Assembly (NCBI GenBank): GCA_937625935.1
Contig: OW569387.1
Span: 310,001 to 374,000, forward strand
Direction of reading: 5' to 3'
Source of the DNA: Tetramitus jugosus
Taxonomy: Eukaryota > Heterolobosea > Eutetramitea > Acrasida > Vahlkampfiidae
Length of the DNA: 64,000 nt
Of this stretch, positions 41,004-49,474 are shown piece after piece; the stretch's first letter is position 1; each line of letters starts with the position of its first letter. The position numbers and the translations under genes are program-made. The notes under the pieces were generated by a model. The model made no database searches, was not told the DNA's origin, and worked only from the letters and a program-made list of their open reading frames with translations.

Positions 41004-42860
41004 ATGACCAAGAGATCATCTCTCCAGTCATCCTCCTCTTCATGCAAGAAATTGAAATCATCATATCAAACTTCTGAAAATCAAACCAAGTTCGTTCCTA
41101 CGAATCAAGGTATTAAAGAGTTTCACTTCAATGAAATCGTCAGTAGAACAGACAATTCATGCCTGAATCAACATGTTGTGTTTGAAAACAAAATTCCTAA
41201 CTTCGGTGCCCCTCATGAGATTGATCAAAATGCGTCTGGTCAATACAGAATGGTTCTCAGGAAAGAAGCATTAGAACTATTCGGGAAAATTGACCATTGG
41301 CATGAACAATTCAATGAAGATGGCAAAATGGATGATACGTGTCTTGAATTGTGGGGTAGTGGAGGTGTTGGTAAAACGGGGCTCTTGTTCCTAGCGACAC
41401 AGTACTGCTTTGAAAAGGGGTGGCTAGTGATATACATGCCCATTGCTCCGAGTCCTTGTGAGATTGACCTGTGGTGCGAGGATATGTTGGAAGGGCTAAG
41501 AACTTACTATGGGAAGGAACAGATCGACCATAAAACTGTTGATGAGGCAAGCAAGCAACATGGAAGCGCTTCCCAGATCTTTACAAATGTGATTCAAAAA
41601 TTAAGCACTAGATCATCCAAACCCGTACTGATAGTATCGGATCAATGGAACGTACTCAAGAGAGATGGTGATATGAACAATCCATTTTTTGCTTACTTCT
41701 CCAACTTAGAAGGAGTTGGAAGCAAAAGCAAGGCAGTTTTCCTCTGTGCTGTATCATCACAGGCAGCACCTACCCTGCCAAAAACAGCCTTCAGAGATGC
41801 TAATCAACAAGCGACTGCCAAGACAATTGATCCATACGACGAAGCAGCCTTTATGTCACATTTGGCTCTCATGCAAACTCTTGGCAAGTTGGAAAATCTT
41901 ACAGTCGAAGAAGGGCAAATGATTCGTTATGAAACAGCATGTATTGCACGCTTAGTAACATGGATAGCTATGGGTGAGAACGACAGATTGGATATTTCTG
42001 AGTTTTCTAAAAAAGCAGTCAACTACTACAGCAAAAGAGTGGAAAACTTTTTGGATAGAAACGCAGATAAAGGTTCTGTCTACATTGCTGCATCCATTTA
42101 TTTGAACAAAGTTGTGAAAGGACCTGTAGATGAAAGATGGATCGAACAAGGGCTTTTATTGAGCAAGGAAGAGGGAACCTACGATGCTCCATGTCCTAGT
42201 GCGAGGCTAGCTATTCTCTATGTTGTGAAATCTCGCAAATTAGATACATTAGATTTCTTGCTGACAGACATTCAATGCAGAGGTAGGGCTCTTGAATTAC
42301 TAGTTCTCCAGTCCTTTTCTGAGGCTGACAGAATAAGACCAGTCACAAGAGTTGTTCCTCTCGATTCTACTTCCGAACTCAGAATTGGAGTTACAAAGAT
42401 CTGCTATCAATCTGCTCCCGTTGGTCAAGTTTATGAAATTTTCGAGGTTGAAAGGGGTACAATGCTAGTTTGCCATAATTCCCATGCTGTGGTTGATTTT
42501 GTTTTCAGAACAATTGAAAACAATCTTGTTTTTGTCCAAGTGTCTAATTCTACATACTCAAAACACAGTCCCCAGACTGAAGAACTCTTCACCAAGACAA
42601 TCCAAGTGAAAAGAAAGGGTAGTGTTGAATTAATGACGATGTATAATTTTTATAGATTGTGCGTGGGTATGAAGGAGGTTGACCCAAAAACAACACGCAA
42701 ATCCCACGTGAGCACTACAGTTGTGTATCTTACTCCCTCACAAGTCAAGACCAGAAATGTTGCTGGAATTACAATTCTCAATAGCAAAGAACAGTGGACA
42801 GCTTTTGTGGGGCAAGAGAATGCAGAGAGAGTATTCAGTACAAATGATATTGGTAAATAA
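41004..42860 (+). CDS. P-loop NTPase with C-terminal nuclease-like domain (Crinkler/RHS type)
   Basis: A 618-aa single-exon protein from MTKRSSLQSSSSSCKKLK; an ATG at 40983 gives 7 extra residues. Residues 1-60 are Ser/Lys/Gln rich. The P-loop is WGSGGVGKTG at 117-126 and a Walker B-like strand is PVLIVSDQWN, Asp213, within a STAND/AAA-like NTPase region up to about 350. The C-terminal part has HAVVDFVFRTIENNLVFVQV (Asp498, Gln512) then SNSTYSKHSPQTEE, which resembles the D...QxS core of the restriction-endonuclease-like domain found in Crinkler (CRN) and trypanosome RHS proteins. This assignment is from memory of the family pattern. No signal peptide. It may be a domesticated selfish-element or effector-like protein; the function is not established. 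Confidence 0.6.
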   Translation: MTKRSSLQSSSSSCKKLKSSYQTSENQTKFVPTNQGIKEFHFNEIVSRTDNSCLNQHVVFENKIPNFGAPHEIDQNASGQYRMVLRKEALELFGKIDHWHEQFNEDGKMDDTCLELWGSGGVGKTGLLFLATQYCFEKGWLVIYMPIAPSPCEIDLWCEDMLEGLRTYYGKEQIDHKTVDEASKQHGSASQIFTNVIQKLSTRSSKPVLIVSDQWNVLKRDGDMNNPFFAYFSNLEGVGSKSKAVFLCAVSSQAAPTLPKTAFRDANQQATAKTIDPYDEAAFMSHLALMQTLGKLENLTVEEGQMIRYETACIARLVTWIAMGENDRLDISEFSKKAVNYYSKRVENFLDRNADKGSVYIAASIYLNKVVKGPVDERWIEQGLLLSKEEGTYDAPCPSARLAILYVVKSRKLDTLDFLLTDIQCRGRALELLVLQSFSEADRIRPVTRVVPLDSTSELRIGVTKICYQSAPVGQVYEIFEVERGTMLVCHNSHAVVDFVFRTIENNLVFVQVSNSTYSKHSPQTEELFTKTIQVKRKGSVELMTMYNFYRLCVGMKEVDPKTTRKSHVSTTVVYLTPSQVKTRNVAGITILNSKEQWTAFVGQENAERVFSTNDIGK

Positions 42861-43233
42861 GTTCTTGAATATGGAGCTTTCATATTCGACCAGCAACTTG
42901 AAAATGAAAAAGTTATCCTTTTGAGCAAAAGTAAGCCAAGTCTTCTTCAACTTCTCTACCTCCTCGATTTGTTGTTCTCAGTCCAGGAAACACCTTTTTC
43001 AAGACCTGCTTCGAGAGTAACATGTCTGAGTAAAGAGAAGGGGTTGTCAATGGTGTGGACAAGGGAGTCGCCTTCAGAGGTTTATCAGACGATTTGTTTC
43101 CTGCTTTCAACATTCACGACGCCCAATGCGAATTTGAGTTTTGTTAGGAAGAGATGTTGGTCAAACCATAGTGTGAGTTGTAATTCGACCAAAACGCACA
43201 TTATCTTTTTCAACGTGTCCCAAAAAAACAAAA
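42861..43233. other. Intergenic region before the Cdc25-like gene
   Basis: About 373 bases between two plus-strand genes. A 66-codon minus-strand frame (42913-43113; LLSKQVLKKVFPGLRTTNRG) is protein-like in composition, but a stop lies just before its ATG and no family is recognised. The region must hold the promoter of the downstream gene. Confidence 0.35.
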
Positions 43234-43629
43234 ATGGTTCAACCTCTCATGTGGATCGAAGCCGAAGAATTGGCTCCCATTCTCCTATCCAACAATAAAA
43301 AGGTTCTCGTAGTGGATTTGCGTGATGAAGACTACGAAGTGGGTCATGTGATCAACTCTGTCAACTACCCCAGTCAGACATTGAACGAAGAAGCTCTGGA
43401 AAAATTGTTGAACAAGGTTGTGGACGAAGGAACAGAAATGATTGTCTTCCACTGTCATTACTCTCAAGTCAGAGGACCTGCTTTTGGCCAAAAATTCCAC
43501 AACTTGGTCGAGGATAAACTACCTGAAACTAGTCAATTGCAGTGCAAGGTATTGAGAGGGGGATGGGGCAATTGGCACAAGAGATACCGATCTGAAGTGG
43601 ACGTACAACGATACATTACATTCCTGTGA
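43234..43629 (+). CDS. Cdc25/Acr2-type rhodanese phosphatase
   Basis: A 131-aa single-domain rhodanese of the Cdc25-like class. The active-site loop is FHCHYSQVRGP, with catalytic Cys74 and Arg80 in the C-x5-R arrangement; HC-x2-SQ-x-RGP is characteristic of small Cdc25-type phosphatases and eukaryotic arsenate reductases. The first half carries the rhodanese start VLVVDLRDEDYEVGHVINSV and the end VLRGGWGNWHKRY. There is no regulatory N-terminal domain, so the protein resembles plant CDC25/ACR2, not the large animal enzymes. Whether it is a tyrosine phosphatase or an arsenate reductase cannot be told from sequence. Confidence 0.85.
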   Translation: MVQPLMWIEAEELAPILLSNNKKVLVVDLRDEDYEVGHVINSVNYPSQTLNEEALEKLLNKVVDEGTEMIVFHCHYSQVRGPAFGQKFHNLVEDKLPETSQLQCKVLRGGWGNWHKRYRSEVDVQRYITFL

Positions 43630-43774
43630 AAGCTTTCACCAATAAAAAACCCGCCAAAAAAGAATGCCAACAACTTGTTCGAGTCAATTCTGGAACCATC
43701 CCTCTTTGGCGCCTCTTTTTGTCAGTTTACTTTGACAAAAAACCAAATTTCAGATCACACAAAGAAAAAGCAAA

Positions 43775-45769
43775 ATGGCCACAACAAAGAGAAGACGCAG
43801 AGCAAGACCAACTGGCGCCACACGAACAACAGAGGAATCCACAGAAGAACAACAAGCTCACGAACACGACGACTCCACCATCTCCACACCACCTTCCTCA
43901 AAAGCTTCCAATGGTCATCATGATGAAGAATCAATAACCACACCAACGACACCAAGAGAGGAAGAAGTCAATCATGATTCTCCTTTGACCCCTCCTCCAA
44001 AACAAACCACCATGATGACTACACTACCTACTCCATCATTATCCACTGCTCGTCGTGTCTCTATTGCTCTCGTACCTGATCAGTTCATGTCACCCAAGGC
44101 CAGATCCAATCGAAAATCACTGTCTGTTGTTCAAGAAGAACCACAACAACAACAACAATCGACTCCTCTACCGGCCAATAGTGCAAGAAAGAGAACAGCT
44201 GCTGCTGCTGCTCTGCATAGGGTATCATCTAGTCGTGTAGCAAGTGGAGCTCCATCAACTCCTCAAGTACAAAAATCATCATCTTTGTCGGGAATGATGC
44301 TCGTGGAACCTCAAATGTTATCTCCTGCTGCTAAACTACTCAGAAGAAGGTCATTGGCGAATACTACTACTGGTTCTGCTGCTTCAAGTGGTACTTTTGT
44401 GTCTGGTGGTGATGATGAGAATGCTGCTTCATTGATTCCCACTGATATCCATACACCAGAGTCCAGTCGAATGGGAAGGAGACCATTCACGAGTCAAGAA
44501 GATCAAGTCATTGTAGATGTGGTGCAACATGAGGCCCAAGCGGGTGGATCAATTCCAAAGCATGTGTGGGACATTTGTGCAGGTCAGTTGGGCAATGGAA
44601 GAACTGCCATCTCGTGCAAGAAACGATTCGAAACGCATTTGAATCAAACATTGAATGTGCCCTTTTTCAGTAATCGAAGATTGGGAACACCAAGATCAGC
44701 ACCCACTCCTGCTGCAGGTACTTCTGCTAGAAAATTAACGGGAATTCTCAAGACGCCATCATCTGTGACGAGATCCTTGCTTTCGACGACTCGAGGTGCT
44801 GCCAAAATTGCTCATACCGAACCAATGGAAGATGAACACGTTACTTCGAATGAACCATCTCCCATCCTTGGTGTAGCCTCACCTCAACACGTCGTTCGCC
44901 AATCTCCACTCTTCGGAAGTGAAGACGAAGAAGATGAAGGTTTTGGTGGTGATGAACAACGGGGATTCGAGGAAGAGGAAACTGTGCGTCCTGAGACTCA
45001 TTTTGAGCGTGAATCTCATGCCATGCGATCTGCTGAAACATCTGCTCAGGAAAGGGCAACGCGTGCACAACATGCGATCGACGAGAACATTGTTCCACCA
45101 CAGGACACTGCCAATGGCGGACTGTTGTCTGTTAGTCTTCAACCAAGAATCATGACAGATAAGAAGAAGAAGCCATCGAGAAAACTTCCTTTGAGTGACT
45201 CTGAAGATGAAGATTTAATGAGACGACACCTCAGAAGACAACCAAGAGAAACGAAAACTGCTCGGAAGAGAATCGTATGGGATCTTAATAATGGTGAGGA
45301 AGAGGAACCGCAATCAGAGGACGAAGAGGTGCAAACCAAGAAGCGTAGGAAAGTAGCAGAGACTAGAGAACCAGAATCAGAGAAAGTGAGCGAACAACGA
45401 ACTAGGAAAGAAAAGCAACAAGCGCCAAAGTCGGTGACACCTGCAGTTGCAGAGGAAACTGAACCGTCATCTACTGTACAACTAACATCTGCTCAGCTCA
45501 AAACATTGAACAGAATCCAAAAGGAAACAAAGCAGAATATTGCTGTTATTCTCCACGCTCTCTTTGTCTGCAGTGGCCGCATTGAAAATGCCATACAGTA
45601 CCTCAGCTCTTCATCCGATAACATACCTGTGTGGACGCGTGATGAAGATAAGGTATTGCTGAGCAAATCGAAGACGAAAGAAATCAATCGGCTGAGAACG
45701 AATTTACTGACGACAAAAGGAGGTTCAGAGTGTGAACATCGTGTCCGTTTCCTCACACCATCTCAATAG
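43775..45769 (+). CDS. RAP1-like Myb/telomere protein candidate
   Basis: A 664-aa single-exon protein. Residues 1-230 are Thr/Pro/Ser-rich. A Myb/SANT-like domain spans about 236-292 (RPFTSQEDQVIVDVVQHEAQ ... KHVWDICAGQLGNGRTAISC ... RFETHL), resembling the Myb of TERF2IP/RAP1. A long basic/acidic linker follows (KKKPSRKLPLSDSEDEDLMR, KKRRKVAETR as a likely NLS). The last 95 residues form a helical domain: LNRIQKETKQNIAVILHALF, SGRIENAIQYLSSS and IPVWTRDEDKVLLSKSKTKE, ending in HRVRFLTPSQ. The final pattern (SG...A..YL ... P.WT..ED..L ... RRFL) resembles the RAP1 C-terminal region. No BRCT domain is visible. The assignment is by pattern only. Confidence 0.6.
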   Translation: MATTKRRRRARPTGATRTTEESTEEQQAHEHDDSTISTPPSSKASNGHHDEESITTPTTPREEEVNHDSPLTPPPKQTTMMTTLPTPSLSTARRVSIALVPDQFMSPKARSNRKSLSVVQEEPQQQQQSTPLPANSARKRTAAAAALHRVSSSRVASGAPSTPQVQKSSSLSGMMLVEPQMLSPAAKLLRRRSLANTTTGSAASSGTFVSGGDDENAASLIPTDIHTPESSRMGRRPFTSQEDQVIVDVVQHEAQAGGSIPKHVWDICAGQLGNGRTAISCKKRFETHLNQTLNVPFFSNRRLGTPRSAPTPAAGTSARKLTGILKTPSSVTRSLLSTTRGAAKIAHTEPMEDEHVTSNEPSPILGVASPQHVVRQSPLFGSEDEEDEGFGGDEQRGFEEEETVRPETHFERESHAMRSAETSAQERATRAQHAIDENIVPPQDTANGGLLSVSLQPRIMTDKKKKPSRKLPLSDSEDEDLMRRHLRRQPRETKTARKRIVWDLNNGEEEEPQSEDEEVQTKKRRKVAETREPESEKVSEQRTRKEKQQAPKSVTPAVAEETEPSSTVQLTSAQLKTLNRIQKETKQNIAVILHALFVCSGRIENAIQYLSSSSDNIPVWTRDEDKVLLSKSKTKEINRLRTNLLTTKGGSECEHRVRFLTPSQ

Positions 45770-45853
45770 AACAGTTGAGTTGCATTGTATTATTCATTCA
45801 ACGTTTATAAAACAAAAAATAATTATTTGTCAAAAAGTGGCATGGATTTCATC

Positions 45854-48800
45854 TTACAAAACCGCTATGCAACTAAAGAGACTGGATGCTCGACTCTTCT
45901 TCCGCTTGTAATCGTTGGCATAGAACTGGTAAAGTCGAGAAATCTTCATCCGAACACCGATGCAAGGGAAGCTGTATCTCCATTGACTGAATATGACATC
46001 CTCCTCAGACAAGTTATCTTCCAACAGAGATGGATATTCACATACCCAGACATCCACGTTAATAGTCTCTGATCTATAATCAATAGAGTACGTTGGAGCC
46101 TTGTAGTTTGGAAGTCCATGCTTTCCAAATCGGCCCATGGACACAATCTTGGAGAGTTTTTCCAACCAGGGATCCATTGCGCCCTTATTGTTCTTGTAAT
46201 ACTTGGTGTAAAATTTGAGACTTTCAGCCGTAAGGAATACGGTTGCATATTCCGTGTCATCTACTCCCGATTGGAACAAGTAATGCTTCGTGTACGTTTG
46301 TACAACAGCCAACTGCGTGTCATATTTCAAATCCTCCCATCCTAGTTTTGATAACATTTTCATGGGATCGAACTGTGGATTCATCCGATTCGTAAATCGC
46401 ACTTGACACAATGGCAAATTGAAATTTGAGTTCAGAGCAGCCAACTCTGCACCAAAATACGGATGTTCAAGCTTGGACAAGAGGAACAATTTGTCGTACA
46501 TGAACTCGTGACGGAACAGTGCTTCCTTGTAGCCCTTGACGTCGTATCCGACTCTGAATCGATCATACTTGTAAACATCCAACAACATTCTCAGAATTGT
46601 GCGTTTAAACAGCTTATTCAACTCTGTTGTATCATCAGAATTAAACAATTGCTCGACAGCCAAGGATGCTTCATCTGCCTTGTCATCAAACGAATCATAT
46701 GCTTGACCAGATTTTTCTGCCGTGCTAGTTGTGTTCTTGTCGGCATTGGCATTGATTCCCAGTCTTCTAGCAGTAGAAGCACTCACATTGTTTGGAAATA
46801 GGTTGTGAATGTAGAAACGGATCGATGGATCAATATGATCCACTTCGAATATCACATCATCTGCATTGTTGCTCAAGTACCGCGGCACACAAATGTTCAA
46901 AAAGTGAATATTGTGAGCCACAATCTTCTCTGGAGTCAATCGCATATCTCTCAAGAAGGTGTTCTCAAATGATTGAACAGTGGTACCAGGTGTCAAAACA
47001 ATCAACGTTCCATCATACTCGCTCAACAACTGGAAATAGGCTTCATTGTCATCATTGACCTCTTCATTCTCACTCAATATACTGCTACTGCTTCCACTGC
47101 TACTACTACTACTACTCCCCGTAATACTATTACTACTACTACTCAAATTACTACTACTACTCATCATCATCACATTGCTATTGTTCTTGTTATTTTGATT
47201 GTTACTATTCGCAAATGAATGATAATCATTTGCAAATTCAAACTGAAACACTACAGTCTGTGACAAATCCTGTTCATAATCATCACCCATCATCAATCGA
47301 TTCCAATCTCTCAAATGATCACACGTAAACTTTGCTTGACATCGATACAGTTGAACCACGTTACCAGAATTGGTCGTTGTTGGACTTCCACTATTGCTAC
47401 TCGTACTGCTCTTACTACTACTACTACTACTACTATTGCTGCTGCTGCTCGAACTCGCTTTTGTCGTTGAACTCGAATTTGTTCTATTTTTATCTGTTGT
47501 AGATGTCGATGATGACGGAGAATAATTGGTTCTTCCATGATGAAAACTCATTTTTTTCAAGCCAAACACATCTTCAAACAAACTCTGTGTAATACTACCC
47601 ACACTACTACTACTACTACTATTGATACTATCGATATTACTATTATTATCAAAATTATGATTGTTATTTTTAGTAACATTGTGTAATGAGGAGGATGATG
47701 GTAGAATCATAGAGGGAGGCAACTGAGGAGACAACGTATTTTTTCCATCATGTTCCAACACACGTATTTGAACAATTGGTCTCATATGTATCTGTTCAAA
47801 CAATGGTAAATCAAACATTGGTTTATGCGAATGATAATTTTGATATGCATTGTTATTACTATGATTAAAATTATGATTCAATGTTGTTGTTGTATTTGTT
47901 GTATTTGTGTTACTAGTGTTCGTAGTAGTAGTGTTGTTAGTGTTGTTAGTGTTGTTCTTAGTAAAGTGACTATTGGCATAACTTGTTTGAATACGATTTT
48001 TTTGTTGTTGATTCATTTGATTTTGTTGATGTTCCATGACTACGATTCGATCATTTGGATGATGCATCATGTATTGTGTCGTGTTTGCATGAGAAAGCTT
48101 TCTTGTTGTTGTTAGTCCATTTGTATGATGATGATGATGATGATGATTACTATTAGTGTTGTGACTATTGTTGTTGTTGTTACTACTGTTGTTACTGTTG
48201 TGACGAACATGATGAGAAAGAATGTTTCGAGGGGAGAGTGAAGCGGCAGAAATTTTTCTTCGCGGAGAAATGTGTTTCCGACTGAGCGGGGAATGATTGG
48301 CCGACACGACATCAAAATGATTTTGTTGTGAAGTGGCATTGGTAGCGGCAGCCAATGGATTGGTAGTAGTGGGAGAGAGTGGTGCTGATGAGTTGGAAGC
48401 TAATAATTGAGCAAAAGCTCCGTTACCTAATCCAACACTTTTTCCCTTGATTTTTCTCTGTTGATGATGATGTGTTGATTTTTCTGGTGATAAAAAGGAA
48501 GATGAAGAGGAGGGTGATAGAGGAGATAAGGGCTCTGTCGATGTGGTAGTGTCATCTTTGAATGTTACACTACGTCTTTCAACTGTTTTTGTTGTTGTTG
48601 TTGTTGTTGTTGTAGCTAATGATGTGTCTTCTGTTGTTGTTGTTGTTGTTGGAACGTTGAGCAGTGAAGCACGACGAACAGTACTTTCATTTTCAGTGAC
48701 GACGGTTGTTGTTGTTGTTGTTGTTTTTGCTTCATTGTGGTGAAGAATATTTTTTTCAGAGTCAATAGTAGCTGCTACAGTACTGTTGTTATTATTGTCA

Positions 48801-49159
48801 TTGTTGTTGTCATTGTCCACATTTACTTGAATTGTAATGGTAGGTTTTAGTTCATTATTGTTCGTTTCATTATTTTCTAATGATGCTGTGGATGTTGAAA
48901 TGGCTGGAGAAGCGATTGTTGATTCTTCTTCTGCTTGGTTGATACCAACAATAGTAGTGGTGTCTGTTGTTTCTTGAGCAGGAAAAAAAGAAGGAAGAGT
49001 TTGCTTTTTTTCGTCGACTTCAACCACAACAAGGTGGTTGTCCACTGTTGGTGGTTGAGTGGGTTGAGTGGCCGGTGGTGAAGAAGATAATGTCGGTATC
49101 ATGTCTTGTTCTTCAGGGTTGCTCCTGCTGTTGCTGGGAGTATGAGAGTCAAGAGACAT
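45854..49159 (-). CDS. Large low-complexity protein with conserved C-terminal domain, unrecognised
   Basis: A single exon of 1101 aa from MSLDSHTPSNSRSNPEEQD; an ATG at 49213 would add 18 residues before the better leader context. Residues 1-650 are mostly Thr, Ser, Asn and His runs with embedded islands such as RRSVTFKDDTTT and HHHHHHHTNG. The DNA carries many ACT/AGT/GTT trinucleotide repeats (for example 47062-47160, 48580-48660). A partly globular central part follows (LYRCQAKFTCDHLRDWNRLM). The C-terminal 370 residues are clearly folded: FENTFLRDMRLTPEKIVAHN, DVIFEVDHIDPSIRFYIHNL, YDRFRVGYDVKGYKEALFRH and FDPMKMLSKLGWEDLKYDTQ. The C-terminus has Cys near the end (FSCIAVL), but not in a CaaX position. 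No family recognised. Confidence 0.7.
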   Translation of the reverse strand: MSLDSHTPSNSRSNPEEQDMIPTLSSSPPATQPTQPPTVDNHLVVVEVDEKKQTLPSFFPAQETTDTTTIVGINQAEEESTIASPAISTSTASLENNETNNNELKPTITIQVNVDNDNNNDNNNNSTVAATIDSEKNILHHNEAKTTTTTTTVVTENESTVRRASLLNVPTTTTTTEDTSLATTTTTTTTKTVERRSVTFKDDTTTSTEPLSPLSPSSSSSFLSPEKSTHHHQQRKIKGKSVGLGNGAFAQLLASNSSAPLSPTTTNPLAAATNATSQQNHFDVVSANHSPLSRKHISPRRKISAASLSPRNILSHHVRHNSNNSSNNNNNSHNTNSNHHHHHHHTNGLTTTRKLSHANTTQYMMHHPNDRIVVMEHQQNQMNQQQKNRIQTSYANSHFTKNNTNNTNNTTTTNTSNTNTTNTTTTLNHNFNHSNNNAYQNYHSHKPMFDLPLFEQIHMRPIVQIRVLEHDGKNTLSPQLPPSMILPSSSSLHNVTKNNNHNFDNNSNIDSINSSSSSSVGSITQSLFEDVFGLKKMSFHHGRTNYSPSSSTSTTDKNRTNSSSTTKASSSSSSNSSSSSSSKSSTSSNSGSPTTTNSGNVVQLYRCQAKFTCDHLRDWNRLMMGDDYEQDLSQTVVFQFEFANDYHSFANSNNQNNKNNSNVMMMSSSSNLSSSSNSITGSSSSSSSGSSSSILSENEEVNDDNEAYFQLLSEYDGTLIVLTPGTTVQSFENTFLRDMRLTPEKIVAHNIHFLNICVPRYLSNNADDVIFEVDHIDPSIRFYIHNLFPNNVSASTARRLGINANADKNTTSTAEKSGQAYDSFDDKADEASLAVEQLFNSDDTTELNKLFKRTILRMLLDVYKYDRFRVGYDVKGYKEALFRHEFMYDKLFLLSKLEHPYFGAELAALNSNFNLPLCQVRFTNRMNPQFDPMKMLSKLGWEDLKYDTQLAVVQTYTKHYLFQSGVDDTEYATVFLTAESLKFYTKYYKNNKGAMDPWLEKLSKIVSMGRFGKHGLPNYKAPTYSIDYRSETINVDVWVCEYPSLLEDNLSEEDVIFSQWRYSFPCIGVRMKISRLYQFYANDYKRKKSRASSLFSCIAVL

Positions 49160-49474
49160 GATTGTTTGGTGGTGGGTGTACTTGGTTAGGTTTCTGAAAC
49201 CTGAAACACTCACAATCGGATTTTAGAAAGCGAACAACACCCAAAGTGACGAATCCATCACACTAGGAAATGTTGCGACATCTGTCTCGAGCGGACAAAT
49301 CACTGCAAAAAAGCTCGTTCGCCATTTGGGCAACATTCTGGCCTGTTTCTGCAACTGTAATCAATCATGTAATCCGTTTTTCTTGACATCTCATGCATGT
49401 GAACTTTTATTGTTGGATTTTATATTATTACCGTGCGAGCTCAAATGGAACAATCAATTCGATGACCTTGTTTT
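49160..49474. other. Intergenic region between Lon 3' end and the large low-complexity gene
   Basis: About 315 bases between two minus-strand genes: the Lon stop is at 49475 and the next start at 49159. It holds the promoter of the latter and nothing else I can recognise. Confidence 0.35.

Noticed and set aside
42921-43298. 125-codon plus-strand frame overlapping the Cdc25-like start
   Set aside because: It overlaps the rhodanese gene out of frame and has no recognisable motif; the active-site-bearing frame is clearly the real one.
47062-47170. Array-like repeated units (ACT/AGT triplets), considered as a CRISPR or satellite array
   Set aside because: The units are simple trinucleotide repeats coding Ser/Thr/Asn runs in an open frame, with no spacer-repeat pattern.
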